DNA from: Gammaproteobacteria bacterium
Lineage (GTDB): Bacteria; Pseudomonadota; Gammaproteobacteria; Steroidobacterales; Foliamicaceae
DNA: 64,000 bases
Assembly (NCBI GenBank): GCA_026707445.1
Contig: JAPOWV010000069.1
Location: forward strand, 44,115-108,114
Reading direction: 5' to 3'
The notes beneath the pieces are model-generated. The model did no database searches. It saw nothing but the letters and a program-made list of their open reading frames with translations, and was not told the DNA's origin. Shown here one piece after another: positions 54,001 to 60,049 of the stretch. The position numbers and the translations under genes are program-made. How positions within the stretch are numbered: the stretch's first letter is position 1; every line of letters starts with the position of its first letter.

Positions 54001-54696
54001 CAACATCATCGCGTCGGCGCGCAATTCGTAAATGCGGCCGTTCAGGATCGCCTGCACCCCGCCCGCTATGGCCAGGTCCGCCTTTCCCTGCTGCAGGTCC
54101 GCCACCGCGTCATGTACCGACACGAGCGATGAGGCGCAGGCGGCGTCGACGGCCTTCGCCGGACCCATGAGGCCCAGCACGAAGGAAACCCGTCCGGCGG
54201 CGCCGTTCAGGTTGGTGCCGCTCAGGGCGTACAGGCAAGAGGCCGCCTCTGCGGGCTTGCTGGAGTCCACGACCAGCATTCGATACTCGTCGTTGCTGAT
54301 CCCGGCGTAGACGCCGGTGCGGCTCTCCTTCAGCCCGTCGGGATCGATGCCGGCATCCTCCAGGGCCTGCCAACTCGTTTCCAGCATCATTCGCTGCTGC
54401 GGATCCAGCAGGGACGCCTCCACCGGAGATATGCGGAAGAACGAGTCGTCGAACTGGTCGATATCGTCAACGAATGCCCCGAAGCGGCAGCCTTCGCTAC
54501 GCACCGCCTCGTCGGGAAAGAGCTGTCCGAAGCGTTCGTGTTCCGACCCGGGGACCCACTCGCTTATGGAGTTGCCGCCTTCCCTGAGCAATCGCCAGAA
54601 AGACCCGATGTCCGGCGCACCCGGAAAACGGCAGGCCATGCCCACCAGGGCGATCGGTTCGCCGCGCTGCTGCGATTTGCCCCCGCCACTCATCAA
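45043..54696 (-). CDS. Highly reducing type I polyketide synthase, KS-AT-DH-MT-ER-KR-ACP-KS with truncated second module
   Basis: 3217 residues. KS1 about 15-440 (Cys187 in DAACASSL, His322 in HGTGT, His362 in NVGHLE). AT 578-870 (GHSVGE, Ser673; AFHS at 777-780, the malonyl-type signature). DH 953-1240 (His984 in HxxxGxxxxP, Asp1156). C-methyltransferase 1440-1650 (VIEVGAGTGSAT). ER 1895-2205 (HAGAGGVGLAAIQ). KR 2210-2390 (TGGLGGIG at 2218; NHAAAN where YxxxN is usual). ACP 2485-2565 (Ser2523 in GMDSL). A Pro-rich linker follows, then KS2 2605-3025 (Cys2770 in NCASSL, His2905, His2945; HGAGS instead of HGTGT). After KS2 only the KS-AT linker and post-AT linker (YPFQRRSYW) remain; the AT core is missing and the protein ends. 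It would make a reduced, methyl-branched chain from malonyl units. ACP, hydrolase and PPTase genes lie nearby. Confidence 0.93.
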   Translation of the reverse strand: MMSGGGKSQQRGEPIALVGMACRFPGAPDIGSFWRLLREGGNSISEWVPGSEHERFGQLFPDEAVRSEGCRFGAFVDDIDQFDDSFFRISPVEASLLDPQQRMMLETSWQALEDAGIDPDGLKESRTGVYAGISNDEYRMLVVDSSKPAEAASCLYALSGTNLNGAAGRVSFVLGLMGPAKAVDAACASSLVSVHDAVADLQQGKADLAIAGGVQAILNGRIYELRADAMMLSPEGQCKTFDASADGYVRGEGCGVVILKRLSEAEADGDRIWAVIRGSAVNHGGASVGLTVPNTPALERVIKEALSQAGVQALEVDYLEAHGTGTTVGDPIEIDAVAAVYGRARKTDDPLLIGSVKTNVGHLESAAGVAGLIKAVLVVNQGVIPKHLHLRDPNPRVDWDSLPLKITTEMLDWPGEGSRPRLAGVNSFGISGTNAHLIVEEHRGPDGQSAAINGTGAVAGRAQAVAVSMPDGVSHLPVPERESTSRRLRLLPLSGKSHAALGELAGRYLNWLAERENGSSSDGAGMDPLLADMAWTAGVGRSHFDVREGVVFREAESLRSRLQEVAQGEERPAAREPATIAFAYTGQGSQWTGMGLALYESEPVARAVFDRCEAVFVEERGASLLDLMFGRDGAQGDLADTAWEQPALYALECALTALWASIGIRPAVVLGHSVGELAAAQAAGVFSLEDGMRLAEARGSLLSATEPGAMAAVFAPAGEVAAEVDSSNASSHGVGVNISAYNGTHQVVSGPIAEIEEISGRLESQGVRVRRLNTSRAFHSALMEPALDDLEAVPDRLSVETPAVNFVSNLTGRLLGADERLDGAYWRRHAREAVAFVDGVRALDGLGVDLVIEIGPRAVLSSMTLSAWPEAAQGSPPAVLASLRPPADSASGTPDGGEFTEAVAAAYQLGLPIRFSGLFAGENRRRISLPGYPFQRRRHWLEAPARRRGSAGHPLLGVRRDSAGGEITFETELFPSDPPWMSDHRVFGRIVAPGAVYGAMAASAALAEGSESIIVEDMQLHNPLVFEEEDEGEPATAARTVQLAIDKSEPAAPGVVRIFSKGVEGDWTLHVEGRLADARSGADDGESIDLEQLRADLKPTDVDAYYRQRAGTGVNLGPFFRTLKRVWSGPGEALGEVSLPEAFERHGLDVHPLVLDGCFQVFGTARQLEESEGAAAYLPFGWERLWLAGRLPDRVYCHVRLSDASRDADADSDAAPETLNGELRIYDPDGLLMGRLSGYSIKRATRAALLSAIEGVKELLYEVDWREQPLAPGIVSAGFFPEPAAIAARSQLFADYLREAGVDPQGRNDLLEDLEQWSRSRALATLEEMGWQRTTGDVVDPEKLGPDMGVLPEHARLFRRMFEMLAKSEVLEETDAGFRVLLGPEAPLPAEMPRDLDEWTERMRGTYSHGLTEVGLFERSGKALGEVLRGKEDALTLLFSSGEPTAADLYLKAPVARAANGLLAEAVRALVAALPGDRRLRVIEVGAGTGSATASVLPELPEGRFDYVYTDISAGFFAEAEARFGDAGGCIRYAPLDIEKNPAAQGFDPHGYDLIIASNVLHATRYLEETLTHCRELLAPSGQLVALENLTGLGWMDLTFGQLDGWWRFADDYRPHHALATPEIWRQALGDAGFEAVEVLGVDEKDPNRTLDKGVIVAQGPEKVSEPPGVWILAADAQGFGAGLASDLAARNQTVMLAGADAPANGKQPGGGPGVFEIAVKPDDRDSWRSLIEKLSGDAPLRGIVHLAGLDGHGEQASTEEIAADVRRAGTSALALVQGVIDSDAIPSGGLWLVTRGAQVLERERGGELSGSMLWGFGKGVAREAPHLQPRMIDLDPGQGAEADLVNELMYPDSEDHIAHRRGGRLAARLVRDGAGAERLELPDDPDWVLAPDPDGVFERPCVQPLPERSLEPEEVRVQVEAAGLNFWDVFRSLGFIEEGMLGREMCGHVLDVGSGVSRVAAGDHVVGMGFGAFGGEMVTHGELVAAAPDGFSVSELATIPSAFVSAALSFEFTGLEAGERVLIHAGAGGVGLAAIQWVQAAGAEVFATASAPKRDYLRSLGVEHVFDSRTTAFGDEILEATGGEGVDVVLNSLTSEGYIDASLSCLKQGGRFVEMARRDILSEKEMAAVRPDVPYHILELDVLKKTEPARVGKVLRNVMARVAAGELQPIIHSRWPLAEAGAALSFMRSARHLGKIVVTNPPVKDGRLRQDRTYLVTGGLGGIGCAVAEWLAERGAGTIVLNGRRAPDDTAEKTIGALRERGVRVEVELADVTDTAAIDRMLARVDEELPPLAGVIHSVGVLSDGALTNQSWERFEQVLWPKVLGAWHLHRATLGRDLDMFVLFSSRVGVMGNPGQANHAAANAFLDQLAGHRRALGLAGQAIAWGAWSEIGEAAEQRERIDRQRSALGGRWFTPQQGIRAFDRLVRQDATHSVVMSMDWSVFEGAVEEPPILVEDLLSAASEATADAAAGPDDLLSMLRSSPAAAHEDLLASFLQKEVQAVLRLPSAPAPTVGFFDLGMDSLMAVELRNRVNRAFAGEYVASNTAVFDYPDITQLAGHMAEQLGDLGTAPAPQAEPTPEPRPQPGPRVEPRPQPGAAAPREEDGIAIVGMACRFPGAPDLAAFWRQLEDGGTGITDGRAGSGPWSDGAGDLPPEFAAYRKGGFVDEIDKFDARFFRIAPIEARMLDPRQRMLLETSWQALEDAGMDSDRLRGSRTGIYVGLASSEYRDLMKTGDRGVSYLGTATSMTVGRVAYHLGLEGPAVPVELNCASSLIAAHQAVMALRYGEVDQALVGGVNTLLSPAVTREMAELGMLSRQGQCKAFDASADGFVRSEGCGMLMLKRLDEAEADGDRVWAVIRGSAVNQNGASAGPTTPNGLAQRRVIETALSRANMQPSAVDYLEAHGAGSALGDPIEVQAAAAVYGTGRESDRPLLIGSVKANIGHLEAAAGVAGLIKAVLAMKRGMIPGQLHFHDPNPNLDWDELPVRVVSDKTPWPGDSERPPRSGVSAFGISGTNAHVVLEGHAANGTGPGGAADPAGALMRVSASEPERFAKLEPSNGEDARDRSVRMLPLSGKSEDALRQLAERYLEWLDRRSEETLSELDMAALLADMAWTAAVGRTHFDCRAGLVFEDAESLRQELKSLANGGGGQGKRATGASSSAGPESAKLRSLVEAVAKEYEAGASVSFDGLFAGEERRRISVPGYPFQRRSYWINS

Positions 54697-54780
54697 GCTC
54701 TCTCACAAATGGTCGTGTGCGCGATTACATCATAAAACCCGCCTCGGGCGCCGCTTCCGCGCTACTGCCGAGGGGCGTGC

Positions 54781-55197
54781 CTATCGAAACGGATCGACGA
54801 CGCGGAGGTGATCGAATTTCTGGCCGTGCTGCAAGTCTTCCGTGAATAGCGTGGAGGCGTCCGATTCCATGGCGGTTTCAATAATGAGGGCGTCCCAATA
54901 GGACAACTGCGAGTCTCGGCTGCGCCGAATCGCGGACTTCACCAGGGTTGTATGCACCGGGCGCACCTCAAGTTCGCACAGCGACTCCACGGCATCCCGC
55001 GCCTTGATTGCGGGTAACGGCTTGCCAAGCTTCCGGGTAACGGCTACGTAGAACTCAGCGAGAACCTGCGTGCTCAGGACCGCGCTGTCCGCAACCTCTT
55101 CCAGCAACTCGCGCGAGCGCGCCTGTTTGCCGGGCGAATCGGCGTCAAACAGATAAACCAGCACATTGGTGTCAATAAAGCAGCGCTCAGCGCTCAT
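54781..55197 (-). CDS. PIN-domain toxin of PIN pair 4
   Basis: 138 residues from MSAERCFIDTNVLVYLFDAD (ATG at 55197), the canonical PIN opening; the frame is open upstream but that part lies in the antitoxin gene. Other acidic landmarks are QVLAEFYVAVTRK, QLSYWDALIIETAM and FTEDLQHGQKFD. Predicted VapC-like RNase. The start overlaps the end of the antitoxin gene by 11 nt. A weak GC-rich hairpin with a short T-run lies between its stop and the PKS start. Confidence 0.87.
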   Translation of the reverse strand: MSAERCFIDTNVLVYLFDADSPGKQARSRELLEEVADSAVLSTQVLAEFYVAVTRKLGKPLPAIKARDAVESLCELEVRPVHTTLVKSAIRRSRDSQLSYWDALIIETAMESDASTLFTEDLQHGQKFDHLRVVDPFR

Positions 55198-55414
55198 GAA
55201 GATCTTCTCGCGTCCATGCATTTCCCGCGCGCGCCGAAACCGACTGCTCTGAAAGCCTGAGCAGTTTTCTGACGGCCTTGCGCCGCCCACTTCGCAAACC
55301 CGCGTAGGAAGCCAGGAATGCCCGCAGCACCGCGTTCACCGAAGTATTCTGCTCAATCGCCCGAATTCGGGCGCGCTTGAGCACCTCCTCATCAACCGTG
55401 ATTGTCAGGTTCAT
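55187..55414 (-). CDS. Ribbon-helix-helix antitoxin of PIN pair 4
   Basis: 75 residues from MNLTITVDEEVLKRARIRAI (ATG at 55414). The beta-strand plus two helices (SVNAVLRAFLASYAG) match CopG/RHH antitoxins, and the basic-acidic tail (SARAGNAWTREDLHER) is the toxin-binding part. First gene of a two-gene unit with the PIN toxin. Confidence 0.83.
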   Translation of the reverse strand: MNLTITVDEEVLKRARIRAIEQNTSVNAVLRAFLASYAGLRSGRRKAVRKLLRLSEQSVSARAGNAWTREDLHER

Positions 55415-55633
55415 AAACGCACGACCCTTGCAACCAACGGTGCATGATAACACGGGTTCCGTGTTACACGACAACCGTGAGCTGTAGCTTTTTCGGATCT
55501 CATGGAGTTACTATTTCGCTGAATGCGGCATGGCGGAAGTATTACATAACAGTCACGGAACAGAGGGGCCGCGCCAACTTGTAAGGCGCCCCTTCGGTTG
55601 ATAGCAGCGCCTTGGTGGCCTACAGTATTGCCC

Positions 55634-56056
55634 ATGCGCGGAACAGGTACAGGGGCGCCCGTGACCGGACCTTTCGAGCGTGCGATCCAGCGTCTTGAAG
55701 AAGGGCTGGCGCGGTATCGCGCAGACACCAGCGACATCCAGATCCGCGATGGCTTGATCCAGCGTTTTGAGTTCACCTACGAACTCGGACACAAGGTGTT
55801 GAAGCGCTACCTCGAATACGCCTCCGCGAGCCCGGAGCAGTTCGACGAAATGACATTTCAGGACATGATCCGCACGGCAAACGAGCAGGGATTGCTGCTG
55901 GGGGACTGGACGGACTGGCGCCGCTTCCGCGAGATGCGAGCGCGAACAAGCCATGCCTACGACGAGGAAGCCGCAATCCTGGTTGTGGATGCCATTCCGC
56001 GCTTTATCGACGAGGCGATCCATTTGCGCGACAAGTTGCGGCAGCGTCTCGCATGA
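55634..56056 (+). CDS. HEPN-domain protein (HI0074-type nucleotidyltransferase partner)
   Basis: 140 residues from the ATG at 55634; the frame is open about 12 codons further up. It is an all-helical HEPN protein of the nucleotidyltransferase substrate-binding type (IQRFEFTYELGHKVLKRYLE). It keeps the HEPN RNase motif R102-x4-H107 in MRARTSHAYDEE, so it may be a toxin RNase neutralised by the adjacent MNT protein. The stop overlaps the MNT start by four bases. Confidence 0.85.
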   Translation: MRGTGTGAPVTGPFERAIQRLEEGLARYRADTSDIQIRDGLIQRFEFTYELGHKVLKRYLEYASASPEQFDEMTFQDMIRTANEQGLLLGDWTDWRRFREMRARTSHAYDEEAAILVVDAIPRFIDEAIHLRDKLRQRLA

Positions 56057-56370
56057 GCGACTCGGCGGCGCTCCTTGATCTGCGGCCCGACCATTGGACG
56101 GTAGTGCGAGAGATCCTGCGTAAGCACGTGCCGGACCGCGAGGTCGTGGCTTTTGGATCTCGCGCAACCGGCGCCGCAAAAAAATATTCGGACCTGGATC
56201 TCGCCATTCTGGGCGACGAGCCTCTGTCGCTCGACACGATCGCCTCTATAGGCCAAGGCTTTGGAGAGTCGGACCTGCCGTTCAAGGTCGATGTGGTCGA
56301 TTGGGCCAGGGCCGACGAAGCCTTCCGCGCAATTATTCGCCGTGACGCCGTGGAAGTGCTTACGGCATGA
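56053..56370 (+). CDS. MNT-type nucleotidyltransferase antitoxin
   Basis: 105 residues. The minimal nucleotidyltransferase motif is intact: VVAFGSRATGAAKKYSDLDL gives GSR (35-37) and D47-x-D49, with a further Asp in FKVDVVDWA. In HEPN/MNT modules the MNT protein AMPylates the HEPN toxin at a Tyr near its active site. Overlaps the HEPN gene by ATGA, and its own stop overlaps the ATG of a possible 40-codon ORF. Confidence 0.88.
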   Translation: MSDSAALLDLRPDHWTVVREILRKHVPDREVVAFGSRATGAAKKYSDLDLAILGDEPLSLDTIASIGQGFGESDLPFKVDVVDWARADEAFRAIIRRDAVEVLTA

Positions 56371-56489
56371 AACCCCACTCGGACAAAAGCGCGGATGCGC
56401 GAAATGTCTACCTGAACGAGTCTTACGAGGCTTTGAATAGCAGACGGAGCCCGCCCCTGCGCGAAACGAAAATGGGTCGCCCGCATTGA
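56367..56489 (+). CDS. Possible small protein overlapping the MNT gene
   Basis: A 40-codon frame starts with an ATG overlapping the MNT TGA (ATGA), the same coupling as between the two genes before it. The product would be MKPHSDKSADARNVYLNESY followed by a basic tail ending MGRPH. No family is recognised. The arrangement supports translation, the short length does not; treat as a candidate. Confidence 0.3.
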   Translation: MKPHSDKSADARNVYLNESYEALNSRRSPPLRETKMGRPH

Positions 56490-56499
56490 GCGGCGCGTA

Positions 56500-58923
56500 T
56501 CAGATGAGCGCGCAGTTGTCGCGGCCGCCAATCGAGTAGCCGAGGCTGTTGTATCCGCGCAGGCGCTTCTCGGTCATACGCCTCAGCATAGGTACGGCGT
56601 CGTCGACGTAGTCATAGACGATCACTTCCCGTTTCTCGGGGTGAAGCCGGTGCAGGCGGCCCACATACTGCGCCAGCGTACCCTTCCAGGAAATCGGCAT
56701 CGCCAGGAACAGCGTATCAAGGCGAGCGTCGTCGAAGCCCTCGCCGATGTAGCGTCCGGTCGCAATCAGCACCCGTTTCTCGTTTTCCGGGATGTTCTCG
56801 AGCTGCCGAAGAATTTCGCGGCGCCGCTTGACTCGCATACCGCCGCGCAGGAGCAGTACATTCCCCTCAAGGCGACCGAGCTTTTCAGCGAAAAGGTCGG
56901 CATGGTCCTTGCGCTCGGTCAGGATGATGGGCGAACGGTCTGCTGCGAGCGCCGTCGTCACGTCTTCGATAATGAGCTCGTTGCGGGCATTATCTTGAGC
57001 TAACGCTGCATAGACTTGCTGAATTGGAGGATGCTCGGCGTCTATGCCTTCGGGCAGTTCAAAGCTCGTGCGCTTGAGGATGGCGCGGTGACCGAATGGC
57101 CGTTTGCGGGCCTGCGCCTTCGCGCCTGCACGGTACCGTATCCCGCCGCATTGCATGAAAATAATCGGATGGTGTCCGTCCCGCCGCGTGACGGTCGCGG
57201 ACAGTCCCAAAACGAACTTCGCCTTCGACCGCCTTGCCACGGCCTCAAAGCTGACTGCGGAAATATGATGGCACTCATCGATCACCAGGTGTCCGTAGTC
57301 GCCAACAATGTCGTCCACCCTGCCCTTCCGCACCAGGCTCTGGATCATGCCGACATCCACGATGCCGCCGGGCTTGCGCTTGCCGCCGCCGATCCGGCCG
57401 ATGGAGGATTCGGGCAGATCCAGAAACGCATTGAGCCGGGCGATCCACTGCTCCATTAGTTGCCGACGGTGAACCAGAACCAGCACATTGGTTTTTCGGG
57501 CGGCAATGATTGAGGCGGCAACCACCGTTTTGCCGAATGCCGTGGTTGCCGCCAGCACCCCGGTTTCTTCAGCCAGCAGCGCCTCGGCTGCCTCCTCCTG
57601 TTGTGCGGTCAGTTCCCCGAGAAAAGTCGTCTGCATCGCGCGCCCGGCGTTTCGCTCGTCGCGAACATGCATGCCCACTCCGTGTTCCCCAAGCAGTTCT
57701 TTCGTCGCTTCCCGGCAGCCGCGCGGCAGGGCAATGTGCTGCGAGAGCAGTTCCGCGCACGCAATGATGCGGGGAATTCCGAACGTGGAGCGGCGCATCG
57801 CCTGGGCACTGTAGAAGGCCGGGTTCTGGAATGCGGCAAGCCGGATAAGCCGATTGACCAGGGCTGGAGGCAACCCCTCGCGGGCGATGTAGATTTGATC
57901 GCTCAACACCACCTGCACGCTCTTGGGCAGCGCATCGCTGATCGCGGGCAGTCTCCTGATCCGGGAAGGCGGCGCTGTCCAGGGTTCGGGGTCGTCGTCA
58001 TCCAACGGTAGCCGCACGCCCATTATTCGGCCTTGCCGATCAGCCTTGTCGGTAATCGCCTCCAGTTCCGCCGAGGACATGCGAGCAAGCGAGGACAAAT
58101 AGGCCCATTGATCGGGGTAAGGCTCAAAGTCCGCATCCAGGAACAAAGTGTTGCCGCTGTCCCGGGGTGCGCGCTGCAGAGGTAATGCGATCAGATTGCC
58201 GAAACCGCCTTTGGTCATGGTGTCCTGGCCCGGAAACAAGCGGTCGTAGGACTCAAAGCCCAGATCGGGGTTGCGCTCCATGGTTTCGGTGAGAAGATGC
58301 GCGCCGAGGCGCCGCGCCTGGACTGCCGGCACGGGATCCGTGAAAAATATCCAGACATGGCATCCATCGCCGGAGCGGGATCGTTCAACCGCAGCCGGCA
58401 CGCTCTTCGCGTGGCAGGTCGCCAGGAAAGCCTGAGCGTCGCGCCGCCATGTCTCCTTGTCGAAGTCGACAGCCAGAAAACGGCATGTGTCGTCCGGGCC
58501 GATGGGGTAAATCCCGACCGTGTACCGGCCCCGCAGATGCCCCTCTATGACTTCGTCGGTGAGGGGGAGGAATGCCTGATTGGGGCAGGCGCCGCATTTG
58601 ATGGCCGGTTTGCCGCACACGCCTGGCTTCCACTCGTTGGCGCAAGCAGGCGCGTAACCCGCCTTCCTTGCGCTGGCGTTCTCCCAGCGCTTCGCAAAAA
58701 CATCCTCACGTCCGCAGAAAAGGGAACGGAACAGGGCGATCTTTGCGTTCGCCTTCGATTGGCCTGTTATGTTCCCTGCGGCCTGATGCTTGTTCTGCGA
58801 GACGCGCCGGGAAGCCAGCAAATTGGCCAACCGGGTTTCAAGCACCGCCCTTTCATCTTCGATTTGCGCCAGTCGCTCGCGCACAAGCGCAATTTCGTCG
58901 TTCGATGGCTTTGACTGGGGCAA
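56500..58923 (-). CDS. Primase-helicase fusion (TOTE-type AEP domain plus superfamily-2 helicase)
   Basis: 807 residues. N-terminal coiled coil (8-45), then a Cys cluster (C94, C103, C110, C113) and an archaeo-eukaryotic-primase-like core with LAVDFDKETW (D153-x-D155) and SRSGDGCHVW (His189). A superfamily-2 helicase follows: Walker A TTAFGKT at 460-466, DECHH at 549-553, GLSATVTRRDG near 573, and motif VI QYVGRLHR near the end. This combination is known from TOTE conflict systems and related mobile or defence loci. It may synthesise primers on, or unwind, invading nucleic acid. The HEAT-repeat gene is divergent from it. Confidence 0.8.
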   Translation of the reverse strand: MPQSKPSNDEIALVRERLAQIEDERAVLETRLANLLASRRVSQNKHQAAGNITGQSKANAKIALFRSLFCGREDVFAKRWENASARKAGYAPACANEWKPGVCGKPAIKCGACPNQAFLPLTDEVIEGHLRGRYTVGIYPIGPDDTCRFLAVDFDKETWRRDAQAFLATCHAKSVPAAVERSRSGDGCHVWIFFTDPVPAVQARRLGAHLLTETMERNPDLGFESYDRLFPGQDTMTKGGFGNLIALPLQRAPRDSGNTLFLDADFEPYPDQWAYLSSLARMSSAELEAITDKADRQGRIMGVRLPLDDDDPEPWTAPPSRIRRLPAISDALPKSVQVVLSDQIYIAREGLPPALVNRLIRLAAFQNPAFYSAQAMRRSTFGIPRIIACAELLSQHIALPRGCREATKELLGEHGVGMHVRDERNAGRAMQTTFLGELTAQQEEAAEALLAEETGVLAATTAFGKTVVAASIIAARKTNVLVLVHRRQLMEQWIARLNAFLDLPESSIGRIGGGKRKPGGIVDVGMIQSLVRKGRVDDIVGDYGHLVIDECHHISAVSFEAVARRSKAKFVLGLSATVTRRDGHHPIIFMQCGGIRYRAGAKAQARKRPFGHRAILKRTSFELPEGIDAEHPPIQQVYAALAQDNARNELIIEDVTTALAADRSPIILTERKDHADLFAEKLGRLEGNVLLLRGGMRVKRRREILRQLENIPENEKRVLIATGRYIGEGFDDARLDTLFLAMPISWKGTLAQYVGRLHRLHPEKREVIVYDYVDDAVPMLRRMTEKRLRGYNSLGYSIGGRDNCALI

Positions 58924-59095
58924 TCTGGCGTTGTTGCTCTGAACGGTGGCTGGCCGGGTTGGGCCGATAGCAATAGTCTATTGGAATAAGAGGTTAACCT
59001 GCGGCCGAAATGCATATGGATAATCTGGAAGTGCTGAAGCTCCATCAGAAGAGCAATGTCGGCAAGGTACGGCTTTTCTGCATGCTGGCGGCAAA

Positions 59096-59944
59096 TTGAA
59101 CAAAACGAGTCGAGAAACAGCACCGGACCAGCGGGATCTATTCGCCGAGCGCGGAGCGGTAGCTCGCAAACCCGCTCCGGCGGCGGCGCCTCCGCCGACC
59201 GAGCGACCGCCGAAGTTGATGACAGATGAAGAATTGCTTAAGCGTATTCCGAGAGCGGGACCTTCCAACGTTGACGCGCTCTGCTCGGAACTCGTTGAGC
59301 GCTCGCTGGAGGCATCGGTGCCGGCGCTTAAGGCGCTGTGGCGGCGCTTCGCGGGTTTCGGTATCGAGAAGCCGCTACGCGAACAGCTCGCGGTTGTTGA
59401 CACCCTCGCGCGGCTCAAGGGAACCGCTGCAAACTCCGCGCTGCGCCGGATTGCGGCGTCGAGGACCCTGCCGGCATCGTTGGCGCCAGCCGTGCTGCGG
59501 GCGAGCGTCCTTGCTGGGCTGGTCCTGCCCGCCCATTTCGTGGGTTCATTCCTGGATAACGAGGACGACTCGGTGCGCGAGGCAGCCTTCGCGCTCGCGG
59601 CTCGTTGCAACGTTGCCGCCGAGCGGCTCCGCGCGGGCCTGAACGACCGCTCGCCCAAAAATCGCCGTCTGGCTGCGATTGCGCTCGGTTTGAGCGGCGA
59701 TGTTGCAGCCCGGCAGCCGCTCTACCAGGAACTTGCGCGCTTGCCTTCGGCTGAAATCATCGAGGCCATTATCGAGGTCTGCGACGACGATGCGATCGTT
59801 CATCTCGGGCGCTGCGCGCGCAGCCATCCTCGGTTCACGCGCCCCATACTCAATGCTCTGCGAGAAATCGGCAGTCCGCGAGCTCAAGCTGTAGCGCGGA
59901 ATCTCGAATCCGACACCGACGGATTGATGTCCTCAAGCGAGTGA
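59096..59944 (+). CDS. HEAT-repeat-like protein
   Basis: 282 residues from a TTG at 59096; an ATG at 59219 (MTDEELLKRIPRAGPSN) is the more conservative start. From about residue 60 to 270 it is built of helical repeats with HEAT-like spacing (SVREAAFALAARCNVAAERL, PKNRRLAAIALGLSGDVAAR, ILNALREIGSPRAQAVARNL). The N-terminus is Pro/Ala-rich and low in complexity. It is probably a protein-interaction scaffold, divergent from the primase-helicase gene across 172 nt; a joint role is inferred only from position. Confidence 0.65.
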   Translation: MNKTSRETAPDQRDLFAERGAVARKPAPAAAPPPTERPPKLMTDEELLKRIPRAGPSNVDALCSELVERSLEASVPALKALWRRFAGFGIEKPLREQLAVVDTLARLKGTAANSALRRIAASRTLPASLAPAVLRASVLAGLVLPAHFVGSFLDNEDDSVREAAFALAARCNVAAERLRAGLNDRSPKNRRLAAIALGLSGDVAARQPLYQELARLPSAEIIEAIIEVCDDDAIVHLGRCARSHPRFTRPILNALREIGSPRAQAVARNLESDTDGLMSSSE

Positions 59945-59999
59945 CTCGTCGAAGACATGGGCCGCGCGTTATTGCTTGCCTGCCATTGCAGCGGTACGC

Positions 60000-60024
60000 A
60001 GCCCCGAACCAGGTTCGGGGCTTT
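60000..60024. terminator. Hairpin between convergent genes
   Basis: Perfect 11-bp complementary arms (60000-60010 and 60012-60022) followed on the + strand by a short ttt. It lies between the HEAT-repeat gene and TonB receptor 3 and may terminate both. Confidence 0.6.
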
Positions 60025-60049
60025 GCAGTGCGTATCGTGTTGAGTTCTT

